Shown here: positions 1 through 8,255 of the stretch, piece after piece | Layout of the letters: each line of letters starts with the position of its first letter | Numbering within the stretch: the first letter of the stretch is position 1 | NCBI RefSeq assembly: GCF_016654115.1 | Contig: NZ_JAEQAZ010000029.1 | Location: 1 to 64,000 of the forward strand | Length of the DNA: 64,000 bases | Direction of reading: 5' to 3' | Origin: Streptomyces sp. MBT53 | Lineage (GTDB): Bacteria > Actinomycetota > Actinomycetes > Streptomycetales > Streptomycetaceae | Notes under the pieces: generated by a model | Seen by the model: the letters and a program-made list of their open reading frames with translations, nothing else | What the model was told of the DNA's origin: nothing | Databases searched by the model: none | Translations under genes and position numbers: made by a program

Positions 1-170
1 AGAGCTACCCGGCGAACTGCTGGAAGACCGGCCAGGTCGTCACCGACGAGGGCTACACCAGCGACAAGTGGATCGAACTGCCCCTGAACGCGGGCGGTGT
101 CGGCTACGTCAGCGGCATCTACCTCAAGGGCGACGCGACCGGCGGCGTGACCCGCCAGTGCGGCACCTGA
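1..170 (+). CDS. Secreted SH3-like domain protein, C-terminal part
   Basis: The reading frame runs open from base 3 to a TGA at 168-170; the start lies outside the window. The visible 55 residues contain the pattern VVTDEGYTSDKW, then GGVGYVSGIYL, and end in RQCGT. This is the layout of a small bacterial SH3-like domain that closes with a cysteine. The same layout appears at the C-termini of the two following genes (275-1159 and 1184-2599). A secreted cell-wall-associated role is inferred from that likeness. Without the N-terminus neither a signal peptide nor an enzymatic domain can be excluded. Confidence 0.6.
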   Translation, partial: SYPANCWKTGQVVTDEGYTSDKWIELPLNAGGVGYVSGIYLKGDATGGVTRQCGT

Positions 171-274
171 GCCGACCCGCCCCGGCCGTCACCCCGTAAC
201 GTGCCGGAGTCCCTTCAACGCCCTTGTGCGGCAGCGTCGTTGCCGCACACCGAGGCGAGGAGAGGACGAGAACC

Positions 275-1159
275 ATGAGGTTGAGGCCGACGGGAAGAGC
301 GGGCTGGGCGGCGGCGCTGCTGATGACGGCGGGACTGTGCGCGAGCGCACCGGCCGCGTCGGCGGCGCCCACCGCCCGCCCCGACTTCCGGCTGCCGTTC
401 CCCTGCGGACAGACCTGGCAGCTGCAGACGTATCTGGGCCACGACCCCGACGACAAGAAACTCGACATGTACCACGTCGACGGCCCGACCCTGGGCGCCA
501 CCGTCACCGCGTCCGCCGCCGGCACGGTCACCGAGTTCTTCGAGCCCGGCGGCATCGAGATCAACCACGGCGGCGGCTGGTTCAGCGTCTACCTCCACAT
601 GGACCGCATCGACGTCCACCTCGGCCAGCAGGTCGCGTCGGGGGACCCGGTCGGACGGCTGGGACTGGTCGGCACGGAGGAGGCCCATCTGCACTACGAG
701 CAGCTCTACGACACCAACGGCGACAACGACGGCGAGACGGACGAGATGGTCCACCCGGTGCTCCAGGGCACCGAGTACCGGCTCACGCCCGACGGCCCGT
801 TCCCCCGCGTCACCAGCACCAACGCCTGCGACGGCGGGGGAGGGCAGCCGACCCGCTACTGGGTCGACACCCTCGCCGACGCCACCGGCTATCCCGACGT
901 CGACTGCACGCACGACAGCACATCGCGCTGCACCGCCCAGGGCACCCTGCGCAGGGGCACCAACTACGTCCTGTGCAGGAAGTGGGGCGACGAGGTGCGG
1001 GTCGGCACGGCGTACAACCACTGGTGGCTGCTGACCGACCTCGACGAGGTGACACCGGGTGGCCGGGGACGGGCGTACGTCTCCGCCTACTACCTCGACC
1101 GATGGGGCAACGACGAGGCGAAGGACAACGACGGCCGGGACATCCCCGCGTGCGCCTGA
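275..1159 (+). CDS. Secreted M23-like (LytM) peptidase with SH3-like tail
   Basis: This is a 294-residue exported protein. The ATG at 275 is chosen because GAGG lies just upstream and it gives a clean signal peptide (RLRPTGRAGW, a hydrophobic stretch, cut near ASAAP). Residues about 40-180 look like an M23/LytM domain: a beta-rich core with GATVTASAAGTVTEF and the HLHYEQ metal-binding pair. The first metal motif, usually HxxxD after a glycine, is unusual here (KLDMYHVDG), so catalysis is uncertain and it could be a non-catalytic wall-binding homologue. The C-terminal 100 residues form a cysteine-bearing SH3-like module (GRAYVSAYYLDRW, ending IPACA). It is convergent with the kinase gene at 1184-2599. 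Confidence 0.75.
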   Translation: MRLRPTGRAGWAAALLMTAGLCASAPAASAAPTARPDFRLPFPCGQTWQLQTYLGHDPDDKKLDMYHVDGPTLGATVTASAAGTVTEFFEPGGIEINHGGGWFSVYLHMDRIDVHLGQQVASGDPVGRLGLVGTEEAHLHYEQLYDTNGDNDGETDEMVHPVLQGTEYRLTPDGPFPRVTSTNACDGGGGQPTRYWVDTLADATGYPDVDCTHDSTSRCTAQGTLRRGTNYVLCRKWGDEVRVGTAYNHWWLLTDLDEVTPGGRGRAYVSAYYLDRWGNDEAKDNDGRDIPACA

Positions 1160-1183
1160 TCCGGCCGGATCAGGCGCACGGCC

Positions 1184-2599
1184 TCATCGGCAGGTGGGCA
1201 GGGCGGGCCGGTCCTTCGTGCGCACGGCGGGGAACCACGCGGTGGCGCCGGCCGCGCCGCCCGGCAACCGGACCTTGTACCACTCGGTGGAACGGGTACC
1301 GAACTCGTCGGTCACCGGCAGCCCTTGGGGCAACCGGCACTGCGCCGTGAGGACGTCCCCGTGCCACACACGGGTGGCCACCACATTGGCGACGGTGTAC
1401 GGCTTCAGCGGATCGATCGCCAGACCGAGGCTGCACTGCTGATCACGGTCGGCGGCATGGGCCCGGCAGGTCGGCTCCACGTTGTACACCGTGATGGGGG
1501 CGGGGCCGGCGGTGTCGGAGACGTTCTCGGCATGGACGGGGTCGTTCCGCGTCGCACTGTTGTCGTCGGCGACGTAGACCCATCCGGCGACCGTCGCCGC
1601 GCACAGGGCGGTGGCCGCCGCGGCGCCGAGGACGACCCGTCGTCGGCGCCGATGCCCGTTGGCACGTGCTGCACCTGTGCCGCCGCCTTGGGGTTCTGCA
1701 CCGATGCGGGCCAGCAGGGCTCCCGCGGTGCACGCGGCGCGTGCCTCATGGGTGGGGGCGAGGCAGTCGGTGGCCAGATCGCGCCAGAACGGCGGTACGG
1801 CGGGATCGAGCCGCAGGGGCGCCCGTCCACCGGCGTACTCCTGCGCCGCGGCTCCCCGTGCGGCCGGGGTCGCGCCGGGGAAGGGAGAGATGCCGCCGGT
1901 GAACATCTGGTGGACCATGATGCCGAGCGCCCAGATGTCGGCGCTCGGCCGCGCCTGCACGCCGCGTTCGCCCAGCGGGGCCTTCCAGCGCTCGGGCGGC
2001 AGATAGTCGGGCGTGCCCAGAGGTGGCATCCACGCATGCGTGCCGTGGGTGCCGTCGAGTTCCGAGGCCAGCCCGAAATCCGACAGGCGAACCGATCCGT
2101 CCGCCATCAGGAGAACGTTGTCGGGCTTGAGATCGCCGTGCACCCAGCCCAGGTCGTGCAGATGGGCCAGGCCCTCGCAGATCTGCGTCAGAATCCGCTC
2201 GGCCTGCCCGTCCGCCAACCCCGCCTCGCCACCGAGGAGTTGACGCAGACTGCGCTCGGCACGCTCCATCACCAGCACGATGGCGCCGTCGAGTTCGGGA
2301 TGGTCCGGCTCGTTCAGCACGAGTGAGTCGAGCACCCGGATCAGCCGGGGATGCCGTGCCCGGCGCCCGAACTCGCGCTCACGGTGGGCACATTCCAGCA
2401 GCCCGCGCGCCTGTTGAGGGGCGAGTCCGGACGTGGGCAGGAACTTCAACGCGACGACGGCCGGGTGGTCGTCCGACCCACGCACGCTCCGACCCTCGTA
2501 GACCCATCCCCAGCCCCCGTCCGCGATCGGCGCCCCCACCTCCCAGTCCCCGACCCGGTAACCGGCCGGAACGCGCTCGGCCTCGGCCCCACGGTTCAC
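1184..2599 (-). CDS. Membrane Ser/Thr protein kinase with SH3-like outer domain
   Basis: This 471-residue protein has an N-terminal Hanks-type kinase domain (about 16-290) with VVALKFLP (ATP lysine), HGDLKPDN (catalytic loop) and SDFGLA (Mg loop). A basic RRRRRVV stop leads into one transmembrane helix near 325-345. The remaining 120 residues lie outside the cell and carry four cysteines and the pattern VTDEFGTRSTEWYKVRLPGG ending in PTCR. This tail matches the cysteine/SH3-like ends of the two secreted proteins upstream, so the kinase may sense the same wall ligand. Its ATG overlaps the stop of the FHA gene by four bases (ATGA), so the two are translationally coupled and the FHA protein is a likely phosphorylation partner. 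Confidence 0.9.
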   Translation of the reverse strand: MNRGAEAERVPAGYRVGDWEVGAPIADGGWGWVYEGRSVRGSDDHPAVVALKFLPTSGLAPQQARGLLECAHREREFGRRARHPRLIRVLDSLVLNEPDHPELDGAIVLVMERAERSLRQLLGGEAGLADGQAERILTQICEGLAHLHDLGWVHGDLKPDNVLLMADGSVRLSDFGLASELDGTHGTHAWMPPLGTPDYLPPERWKAPLGERGVQARPSADIWALGIMVHQMFTGGISPFPGATPAARGAAAQEYAGGRAPLRLDPAVPPFWRDLATDCLAPTHEARAACTAGALLARIGAEPQGGGTGAARANGHRRRRRVVLGAAAATALCAATVAGWVYVADDNSATRNDPVHAENVSDTAGPAPITVYNVEPTCRAHAADRDQQCSLGLAIDPLKPYTVANVVATRVWHGDVLTAQCRLPQGLPVTDEFGTRSTEWYKVRLPGGAAGATAWFPAVRTKDRPALPTCR

Positions 2600-3378
2600 C
2601 GGCCCACCGCCTGGGCTTGGGCGCCGCCGGAGGCCGCCGAACGGGACGGAAGGAGCCCGAGATGGGACTCGCCGACCACCCCGAACCGCAGGGCGATGCC
2701 GACCAGTGCCTCACGCTTGCCGTTGCGGCGGGCACCCCGGCCCGCGTCACGCGACTCCGGCAGGACGATGCGGAGCTTCTCCTCGGCGAGGTAGTCGATG
2801 TGCGCACTCACCCCGCGAGCGGTCAGGCGCGCGCACTGCGGCAACTGCCGCAGACGTTCGACGATCTCGGGCGTGGTCGGAACGGCCAGCGCGGACTCGT
2901 CGCGCAGTCGCGGCTCGCACAGGGCGACCAGGACCAGGAAGTACGTCGCGGTCTCGTCCAGCGAGTACGCGGTCAGGGTCTGCGTGCCCAGCCGGCCGCC
3001 GACCGCCCCCTGCGGGTCCAGGTACACATGGTCGGGGGCGAACACCTGGAAACTCACCACCCGGTCCCGGGTGGGCAGGACCACGCGCGCGAACTCGAAG
3101 GGAATGGGCGCCCCGAGACGGCGCGGCGGCACCCGCAGATACTCGCCCGCGCCCTCCGGGTTCTCCACCAGATAGCTCTGGGTGGCGCTGAGGTTGCTCA
3201 GCAGCCAGTGGTCCTCGCTCACCCGGATCTCCCCGGCCAGCCGCGACACCGCCGGATCGTCGAGCCGCAACTCCACGGCGACCGTGTCCGAGCCGCGCCC
3301 GAAGCGGGCGACCTCACCCGCGCCGAGCCGTAGCGTCAGCGGCGGTTCCTGTGGCACATGGATCAGTACGCCGCTCAT
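2596..3378 (-). CDS. FHA-domain protein coupled to the Ser/Thr kinase
   Basis: The protein is 260 residues from the ATG at 3378. Residues about 20-100 read as a forkhead-associated (phosphothreonine-binding) fold: VARFGRGSDT, AVSRLAGEIRV and WLLSNLSATQSY match the GR, S..H-like and N positions, although the usual histidine of the SxxH motif is replaced (SRLAGEI). The rest is predicted cytoplasmic, with a helical region that may be a winged-helix-like domain (EIVERLRQLPQCARLTARGVSAH). There is no membrane segment. It is the first gene of a two-gene operon with the kinase at 1184-2599. FHA proteins usually dock on autophosphorylated kinases, so it is probably the kinase's adaptor or effector. 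Confidence 0.8.
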   Translation of the reverse strand: MSGVLIHVPQEPPLTLRLGAGEVARFGRGSDTVAVELRLDDPAVSRLAGEIRVSEDHWLLSNLSATQSYLVENPEGAGEYLRVPPRRLGAPIPFEFARVVLPTRDRVVSFQVFAPDHVYLDPQGAVGGRLGTQTLTAYSLDETATYFLVLVALCEPRLRDESALAVPTTPEIVERLRQLPQCARLTARGVSAHIDYLAEEKLRIVLPESRDAGRGARRNGKREALVGIALRFGVVGESHLGLLPSRSAASGGAQAQAVGR

Positions 3379-3945
3379 CGTCCCCCGATTCCGGCAGAGT
3401 GTGCCTTTCGGGTTGTTTCTCTTCCGCTTGTTTCTCTTCCGCACAAGGCAGGCACACGAGCGCTGGTCAACGCGCACACCCCGTTTTACCTCGATTCCTT
3501 CCGCTCTTTCGCACGCAGGCCGAAGGAGCACACGAGCCCCGTTCGTCAACACCGCTGACGGGGCGCGGCGGTTGCATGCGCGAGGACTCTTGCACAAAGC
3601 ACTTCGAGCTGAGTGTCGGAGGCTAGGGCTTTGGCCGATATCCGCCACTGCCTCGCCTGGTTCCAGCACTGGCTGTGCGGGTACGGTGCCCCACTCGCCG
3701 CCTGGAGCCGGCGGGATGTCGACACCTGGCCGATCGCAGGAACCGTGCTGCGGTTCAAGGTCCGAGGCTTCGTCCGGTGGCCAGTTCGCGACACCTGCAT
3801 CCGACGCCGGTCGCGCCCTCGGCCCGCGCCCGGTTGCCGTACCCCCGCCGCTGGACGTCAAAGTCGATGGCGGCTCGAGAGTCACCTGGGTAAGTTGGCG
3901 ATCTTCGGACGGCGGCGGCTTCCGGAGTCCCTGAAGGCGAACGCC
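3379..3945. other. Intergenic region between FHA gene and 3946 gene
   Basis: About 570 bases separate two divergent genes. No frame has convincing codon bias over its whole length. It should hold the promoter of the FHA/kinase operon on the minus strand. The only clear structure is a 15-base perfect tandem duplication at 3413-3442. Confidence 0.5.
3413..3442. repeat. 15-bp perfect tandem duplication upstream of FHA gene
   Basis: TTGTTTCTCTTCCGC occurs twice with no spacer (3413-3427 and 3428-3442), 35 bases upstream of the FHA start. On the minus strand this is a purine-rich repeat. It may be a regulator site or only a slippage product. Confidence 0.8.
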
Positions 3946-4704
3946 ATGATGAACCCCGACCAGCCCTCCGCACGACCTGGCCTCACCGCCGCGCTCGACG
4001 GCCTGGCCGCCGTCTTCGGCGGGATGACGGCCCACCCCGACGAGCACAACTGCGAGTGCCACTGGGGCAGCGCCGAAGAACTCGCACAGCTCAAGGTTCC
4101 CGACACGGAGCTGGACCTCGACCTCCTGGACCGCACCTGGCGGGCCCCCGACTGGAGCGACCACGCGTCCGTACTACGCCGGATCCTGCCCCAGTTGGCC
4201 ACGGCCCTCGTCAAAGGCTCCATCGAGACGCACTTCGGTTCGGCGGAGGTCGGCCGCTCGTTTGCCCGCGGTCATTGGCAGCAGTGGCCCACCGCGCAGG
4301 CCGAAGCCGTCAGGGCCTTCCTCCACGCATGGTGGGCCGACACGCTCACCGATCCCGATCCCGCGGTACCCGCGTACGAGGTTCTGGCACTGATCACCGA
4401 GGCATCTGCCACGCTCACCCCGTGGCTCACCACATGGGAAACGCTGACCGGCCGTCCGGCCGACGACCACCTGGCCGAGGCGGCGACAAAGTGGGAGTAC
4501 GACCTGCTCGGCGACCAACTCCCCTGGGACTCTTGGGAGAACGAGGAAGAGACACGCGCTGAGCTGACCACCTGGCTGGTCCGCACTGCCCCTGCCCGAC
4601 TCCGGACCCACGGCGCATCAGAGGAACTGCTCCACCGAATACGGCTGCTGGGCCTCACCGGCGACGACCGTTGGGAGGAGTTGAACGGGACGCCTGTCTC
4701 GTGA
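3946..4704 (+). CDS. Conserved hypothetical protein, 252 aa
   Basis: I do not recognise a named family. The frame is open from 3613, but the residues before MMNPDQPSARPG are rich in R, S and P and look non-coding, so the ATG at 3946 (or 3949), preceded by GAAGG, is preferred. The protein is soluble, mostly helical, rich in tryptophan and acidic residues (CECHWGSAEE, WDSWENEEET). A CxCH pattern near residue 34 (CECHW) could bind metal, which is a guess. It has no signal peptide or membrane helix. It ends 46 bases before the end of the convergent gene at 4751-5044. Confidence 0.65.
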   Translation: MMNPDQPSARPGLTAALDGLAAVFGGMTAHPDEHNCECHWGSAEELAQLKVPDTELDLDLLDRTWRAPDWSDHASVLRRILPQLATALVKGSIETHFGSAEVGRSFARGHWQQWPTAQAEAVRAFLHAWWADTLTDPDPAVPAYEVLALITEASATLTPWLTTWETLTGRPADDHLAEAATKWEYDLLGDQLPWDSWENEEETRAELTTWLVRTAPARLRTHGASEELLHRIRLLGLTGDDRWEELNGTPVS

Positions 4705-4750
4705 GTGGCACCTTCCGCCCGACTACCCGCGCTGGAACACCGTGTACTAC

Positions 4751-5044
4751 TCAGTCGTCCGTGTGTGTGTCGGACCCGGTGTATTCGTAGATCCAGCCGA
4801 CGGAAGCGTCGGGGGCTCGGACGGCTGTGTAGGTATGGCGGGCGCCAGGGTTCCAAGGGCCTTGTCCCCGGCCACCGCGAGCGCGGAGGCGCGGGGGTGG
4901 AAGTCCCTCTTGACCGAGCTGGACGATTTTCGTCTGTCCGTTGAACGGTCCGCCGGTCAGCTTGATGCCGACGGTGTTGTTGACCACCTCGCCGGCGAGC
5001 CAGCGGTGGATGAGAAGCATGTGTTCGGATTCCTCGGCCGCCAT
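4751..5044 (-). CDS. Small conserved hypothetical protein, 97 aa
   Basis: The frame has good codon bias and a protein-like composition: IKLTGGPFNGQTKIVQL, then PPPRLRARG, then YTAVRAPDASVGWIYEYTG. This GGPFNG...W.Y.Y layout is one I associate with small actinobacterial and phage-borne proteins of unknown function. It is predicted cytoplasmic, with an N-terminal helix and a beta-rich body. No function is assigned. It sits next to a probable transposase remnant. Confidence 0.55.
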   Translation of the reverse strand: MAAEESEHMLLIHRWLAGEVVNNTVGIKLTGGPFNGQTKIVQLGQEGLPPPRLRARGGRGQGPWNPGARHTYTAVRAPDASVGWIYEYTGSDTHTDD

Positions 5045-5086
5045 CTCCGAAGCTGATCACGCGTCTGTCCGGAGGACAAGGAGGTC

Positions 5087-5209
5087 TCAAGTCGCTGAGG
5101 TGGGCCGGGACTTGTAGAAGGTTCCGTCGCGGAGCATCGCGAAGAGGATGCCGATGTCGCCGGTGTCGATCACGTGCGGGGCGAACACATCGTCGTGGTC
5201 GCCCCGCAC
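5087..5209 (-). pseudogene. Possible C-terminal remnant of an IS110-like transposase
   Basis: On the minus strand a 40-codon open stretch ends with IGILFAMLRDGTFYKSRP followed by a few residues and a TGA (complement of 5087-5089). The core LFAMLRDGTFY resembles the last residues of IS110-family transposases common in Streptomyces. The rest of a transposase, and any terminal repeats, are missing. The call rests on this one motif. Confidence 0.35.
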
Positions 5210-5236
5210 TCACTCGCCAGCGGTGGGGCTCCGTGG

Positions 5237-6811
5237 TCAGCTGCCGACGAGCATCTGCCAGGTCTGCGGTCCTACTTGGCCGTCCACGCCGAGGCTGTGC
5301 GCGGACTGGAACGCCCGGGCGGCGCTGTTGGTGCCGGAGCCGAAGTCGCCGTCGACAGTGAGGCCGTAGCCGAACTTGTTCAGTTCCACCTGGGCGGCTC
5401 GGACGGCGTCGCCGGTGGAGCCCTGCTGGACCTGGACGATCAGTGCGGACCAGGTCTGGGGGCCGATCTGGCCGTCCACGCTCAGGCCGTGCGCGGACTG
5501 GAAGCTCTTGGTCGCGGCGAGGGTGGCGGGCCCGAACTGGCCGTCGGCGGTGATCGACGCACCGTGGTAGAGCAGCAGGTACTGCGCGGCCAGGACATTG
5601 TTCCCGGTGTCGCCGTCGATGACATTCGGCCAGGGCGGTGCGACGGTGCCACCGCCCGTGGCGCCGGTCCCGGTCCCCACGAGCATCTGCCAGGTCTGCG
5701 GTCCCACCTGGCCGTCCACACCCAAGCTGTGCGCGGACTGGAACGCCCGGGCGGCGCTGACGGTGCCGGAGCCGAAGCTGCCGTCCACGGTGAGGCCGTA
5801 GCCGAAGCGGTTCAGTTCCACCTGGGCGGCTCGGACGGCGTCGCCGGTGGAGCCGTCCTGGACCTGGACGATCAGTGCGGACCAGGTCTGGGGGCCGATC
5901 TGGCCGTCCACGCTCAGGCCGTGCGCGGACTGGAAGCTCTTGGTCGCGGCGAGCGTGCCCGCCCCGAACTGGCCGTCGGCCGTGATCGAAGCACCGTGAT
6001 AGCGCAGCAGATACTGCGCCGCCTGCACGCTGGGCCCCGTCATGCCGTCGGTGATGTTCGGCCAGGACGGCAGGATGACGCCGGTACCGCCGCCGCCCGA
6101 GCCGCCCCACTGCCCGTAGTCGGCGGCCATCGCCTGGTCGAGGTCCGCGTCGTGCCCGGCGACCGAGATGCCGTTCTGGACCTGCCGCAGCTGCGCGCGG
6201 CTGTCCCAGTTCCCGCTGGACCACGCGTACGTCTGCCAACCCCAGGTTATTTTCCCGTTGTCGAAGAGTTCCTTGATCACGTGGTAGCCGCCGTACGCAC
6301 CGGTCCGGGACCGGCCGATCACCGAGGCGACGCCGTCGAAGTAGGAGTTGAGCGCGGAGTACATCGAGGACTGGAGGTCGAAGTCGACGCTGAAATAGAT
6401 CGGCCGTGACGACGGCATCCCGTTGGCCAGCGCCTGCCGCTGCGCCTCGGTGGCGTGCCCCGCCCCCTGGGAGTAGGGGTCGGAGGGGACGCCGCTCTGC
6501 CAGTCCTGCAGCCCGTCGGACTCCCAGTTGGAGACGATGCCCAGATCCGCGGCGGTCAGAGCCTGAGCCTCGGACAGGGTGAGGACCTTCGAGTTCGGCA
6601 GCCAACTCAGGTAACGGCACACGAAGCCGTAGCCCGCCGCGGCGACCGAACCGGCGGTGAGCGACGCGTCGGAGTAGTCGATCCCGTAGCCGGTCGCCGC
6701 GGACGCCGACTGGGCGAATCCGATGCCGGTCGCGGTGGCCACCGCGGCGCCGCCGGCGAGGGTCAGCAGCCTGCGGCGGGACAATACACGGCTGGAGTCA
6801 AACAGGTTCAT
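5237..6811 (-). CDS. Tat-exported DUF1906 glycoside-hydrolase-like protein with four peptidoglycan-binding repeats
   Basis: The protein is 524 residues from the ATG at 6811. A twin-arginine signal (SRRRLLTLAGG, cut after AQSASA) opens it. Residues about 39-240 are a DUF1906/Rv2525c-like domain (YGIDYSD, GFVCRYLSW, IYFSVDFD, GAYGGYHV, WQTYAW), a TIM-barrel fold related to GH25. Residues about 248-379 and 392-524 are two near-identical blocks, each with two PG_binding_1 repeats (ADGQFG..TLAATKSFQ, VDGQIGPQTW, LTVDGSFGSG, VDGQVGPQTW). It should act folded at the outer wall, binding peptidoglycan through the repeats. Whether the DUF1906 domain hydrolyses anything is unknown in the family. No neighbouring gene is close enough for an operon. 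Confidence 0.85.
   Translation of the reverse strand: MNLFDSSRVLSRRRLLTLAGGAAVATATGIGFAQSASAATGYGIDYSDASLTAGSVAAAGYGFVCRYLSWLPNSKVLTLSEAQALTAADLGIVSNWESDGLQDWQSGVPSDPYSQGAGHATEAQRQALANGMPSSRPIYFSVDFDLQSSMYSALNSYFDGVASVIGRSRTGAYGGYHVIKELFDNGKITWGWQTYAWSSGNWDSRAQLRQVQNGISVAGHDADLDQAMAADYGQWGGSGGGGTGVILPSWPNITDGMTGPSVQAAQYLLRYHGASITADGQFGAGTLAATKSFQSAHGLSVDGQIGPQTWSALIVQVQDGSTGDAVRAAQVELNRFGYGLTVDGSFGSGTVSAARAFQSAHSLGVDGQVGPQTWQMLVGTGTGATGGGTVAPPWPNVIDGDTGNNVLAAQYLLLYHGASITADGQFGPATLAATKSFQSAHGLSVDGQIGPQTWSALIVQVQQGSTGDAVRAAQVELNKFGYGLTVDGDFGSGTNSAARAFQSAHSLGVDGQVGPQTWQMLVGS
5240..6068 (-). repeat. Tandem duplication of a 400-bp peptidoglycan-binding block
   Basis: Two copies of about 395 bases (roughly 5240-5637 and 5673-6068) inside the DUF1906 gene encode the same pair of peptidoglycan-binding repeats with only a handful of residue differences. 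They are separated by a GTGATGGG-type flexible linker. The order A-B-A-B points to a recent duplication of a two-repeat block. Confidence 0.85.
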
Positions 6812-7430
6812 GACATGTTCCAATCCTTGTGTCTGGTTGCGGTGAGCAACGCGGGAGCCGCTGGGCGACGCGGTATTCGAGTCCTGCCGGAGCCAACTGT
6901 CCAGCGCCTGGGCGGTGTCAGTCGGAAGCAGCGCTGCAGGTGATCTTTGGGCTCCGGCCCGGCCCGCGTCCACAGCGAGTCGGGATCTGGTGGGATCGCG
7001 GGACGACACCCGCGCTGACCTGCGGGGATCCGCAGCGGCGTGACGGTTGAGCGGGACAGCCGTAAGACGTCCGGCCGCCGAACAGGGCGGCTGGGCGAGG
7101 ATGAAGGGCTCGACGGTGCCCGGCCCCGCGATCTGCCGTACGGCGAGAGCGAGTTGGCGTTGCGCCCGCACAAGTGCCGCTGGTGGTGCGGTGATCCGCT
7201 GTCGCTGATCGTCGGGGTGGCTTCCGCGTCCATGTCGACGGACGGACACAACGCGTCGACGGGAAAGGCCCCGTAGCCTCCAACCTGCTGTTATTCGGCG
7301 CGGTGCCGCAGTGGCGCAGGTCGCCGCGACACAGTCGTGCCGCTTGGAGGCGGGCACGGGCGAGCCGCTAGCATCGGGCCGAGGCACCGCACCCGGGGGG
7401 CGTGCCGGGAGGAAAGAACGGGGGTAGGAC
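6812..7430. other. Intergenic region, 619 bp, no gene seen
   Basis: This gap lies between two divergent genes and must carry both promoters. Frames on either strand are rich in R, P and S and lack codon bias, so I call none. A short perfect inverted repeat (CTGCGG-GGAT-CCGCAG, 7020-7035) is the only structure I noted. GGAGG-like spacing is found only directly before 7431. Confidence 0.5.
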
Positions 7431-8255
7431 ATGGGGCGCTGGAAGGCGCTGCCTTCAGGGCTCGACCCCACGGTCGTGGAGTTCGTGGCGCAGTTACGCC
7501 GGTTCAAGGACGCGAGCGGGTTGAACCTGCGGGAGCTGGCCGCCCGTACCGGCTACAGCGCCTCGTCGTGGAATCGCTACCTCGGCGGCCGGTCGCTGCC
7601 TCCGCGCGAAGCGGTCGAAGCACTGGCCGCGACGGTGGGGGCCGACCCGACACGATTGCTGGCACGGTACGAGACGGCGCAGGGGGCCTGGGGCTTCGAA
7701 CAGGCTGTCGGTGCAGCCGTTTTGGCCGAGGAGGACAGCCCGTCGGGTGAGGTGGAACGGGACGGTGCGCCAGGCGTGCCGGAGACCAAGGGTGGTCGGC
7801 CTGCCGATGGAGGGTTCTCGATATTCGGCTCGGTGCGTGCCGCACGTCTCAGGTCACGCCTTCGACTGCTCCTCACTGTCGGAGTCTCGGCCGCGGCGGG
7901 TGCGGCGATCACTTTGCTGGCCGTCGAGTTGGAACATCCCCAACCCTCCGGAACGGCCACACGTCCAGCGGCGGTCGCCCGTCCCGTCGCGTACACCTGC
8001 GACTACGTCCGCAAGGGCGGTCAGTGGTACGCCGGTAACAGCACCACGCGCAAGGATCACCTCGAAGTCGACATGTCGGGACCAGAAGTGGCCGAGCTGC
8101 AGTGCCTGCTGCAGCGTGCGGGGATCTCGCCGGGCGGTGTCGACGGCAATTTCGGACCGCTCACCGAGTCTGCCGTGATCAAGGCGCAGAGGACGTACCG
8201 CCTCGGCATCGACGGCCAGGTCGGACCGCAGACCTGGACGGCACTGCGACGGTGA
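7431..8255 (+). CDS. Membrane-tethered XRE-type HTH protein with outer peptidoglycan-binding domain
   Basis: The protein is 274 residues. Residues about 16-75 are an HTH domain (LRELAARTGYSASSWNRYL). After an acidic linker, one transmembrane helix (LLLTVGVSAAAGAAITLLAV, near 145-165) separates the cytoplasmic HTH from an outer part that ends in a PG_binding_1 repeat (GPEVAELQCLLQRAG, VDGNFGPLTESAV, IDGQVGPQTWTAL). The ATG at 7431 follows a GGGGGTAGG run. This layout predicts a one-component sensor that links wall binding outside to DNA binding inside. The stop overlaps the GTG of the next HTH gene by four bases, so both are coupled. The HTH could also bind protein rather than DNA. Confidence 0.8.
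   Translation: MGRWKALPSGLDPTVVEFVAQLRRFKDASGLNLRELAARTGYSASSWNRYLGGRSLPPREAVEALAATVGADPTRLLARYETAQGAWGFEQAVGAAVLAEEDSPSGEVERDGAPGVPETKGGRPADGGFSIFGSVRAARLRSRLRLLLTVGVSAAAGAAITLLAVELEHPQPSGTATRPAAVARPVAYTCDYVRKGGQWYAGNSTTRKDHLEVDMSGPEVAELQCLLQRAGISPGGVDGNFGPLTESAVIKAQRTYRLGIDGQVGPQTWTALRR

Noticed and set aside
215..1021. Long minus-strand frame opposite the M23-like gene
   Set aside because: It is the complement of a clearly coding frame, is rich in valine, arginine and glycine without motifs, and has no start signal; it is a GC-bias shadow.
3613..3945. N-terminal extension of the 252-residue hypothetical gene
   Set aside because: Residues are dominated by R, S and P with no codon bias; the ATG at 3946 with GAAGG upstream is a better start.
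6808..7283. Several overlapping frames in the 619-base gap
   Set aside because: None has third-position bias, a ribosome-binding site or recognisable motif.
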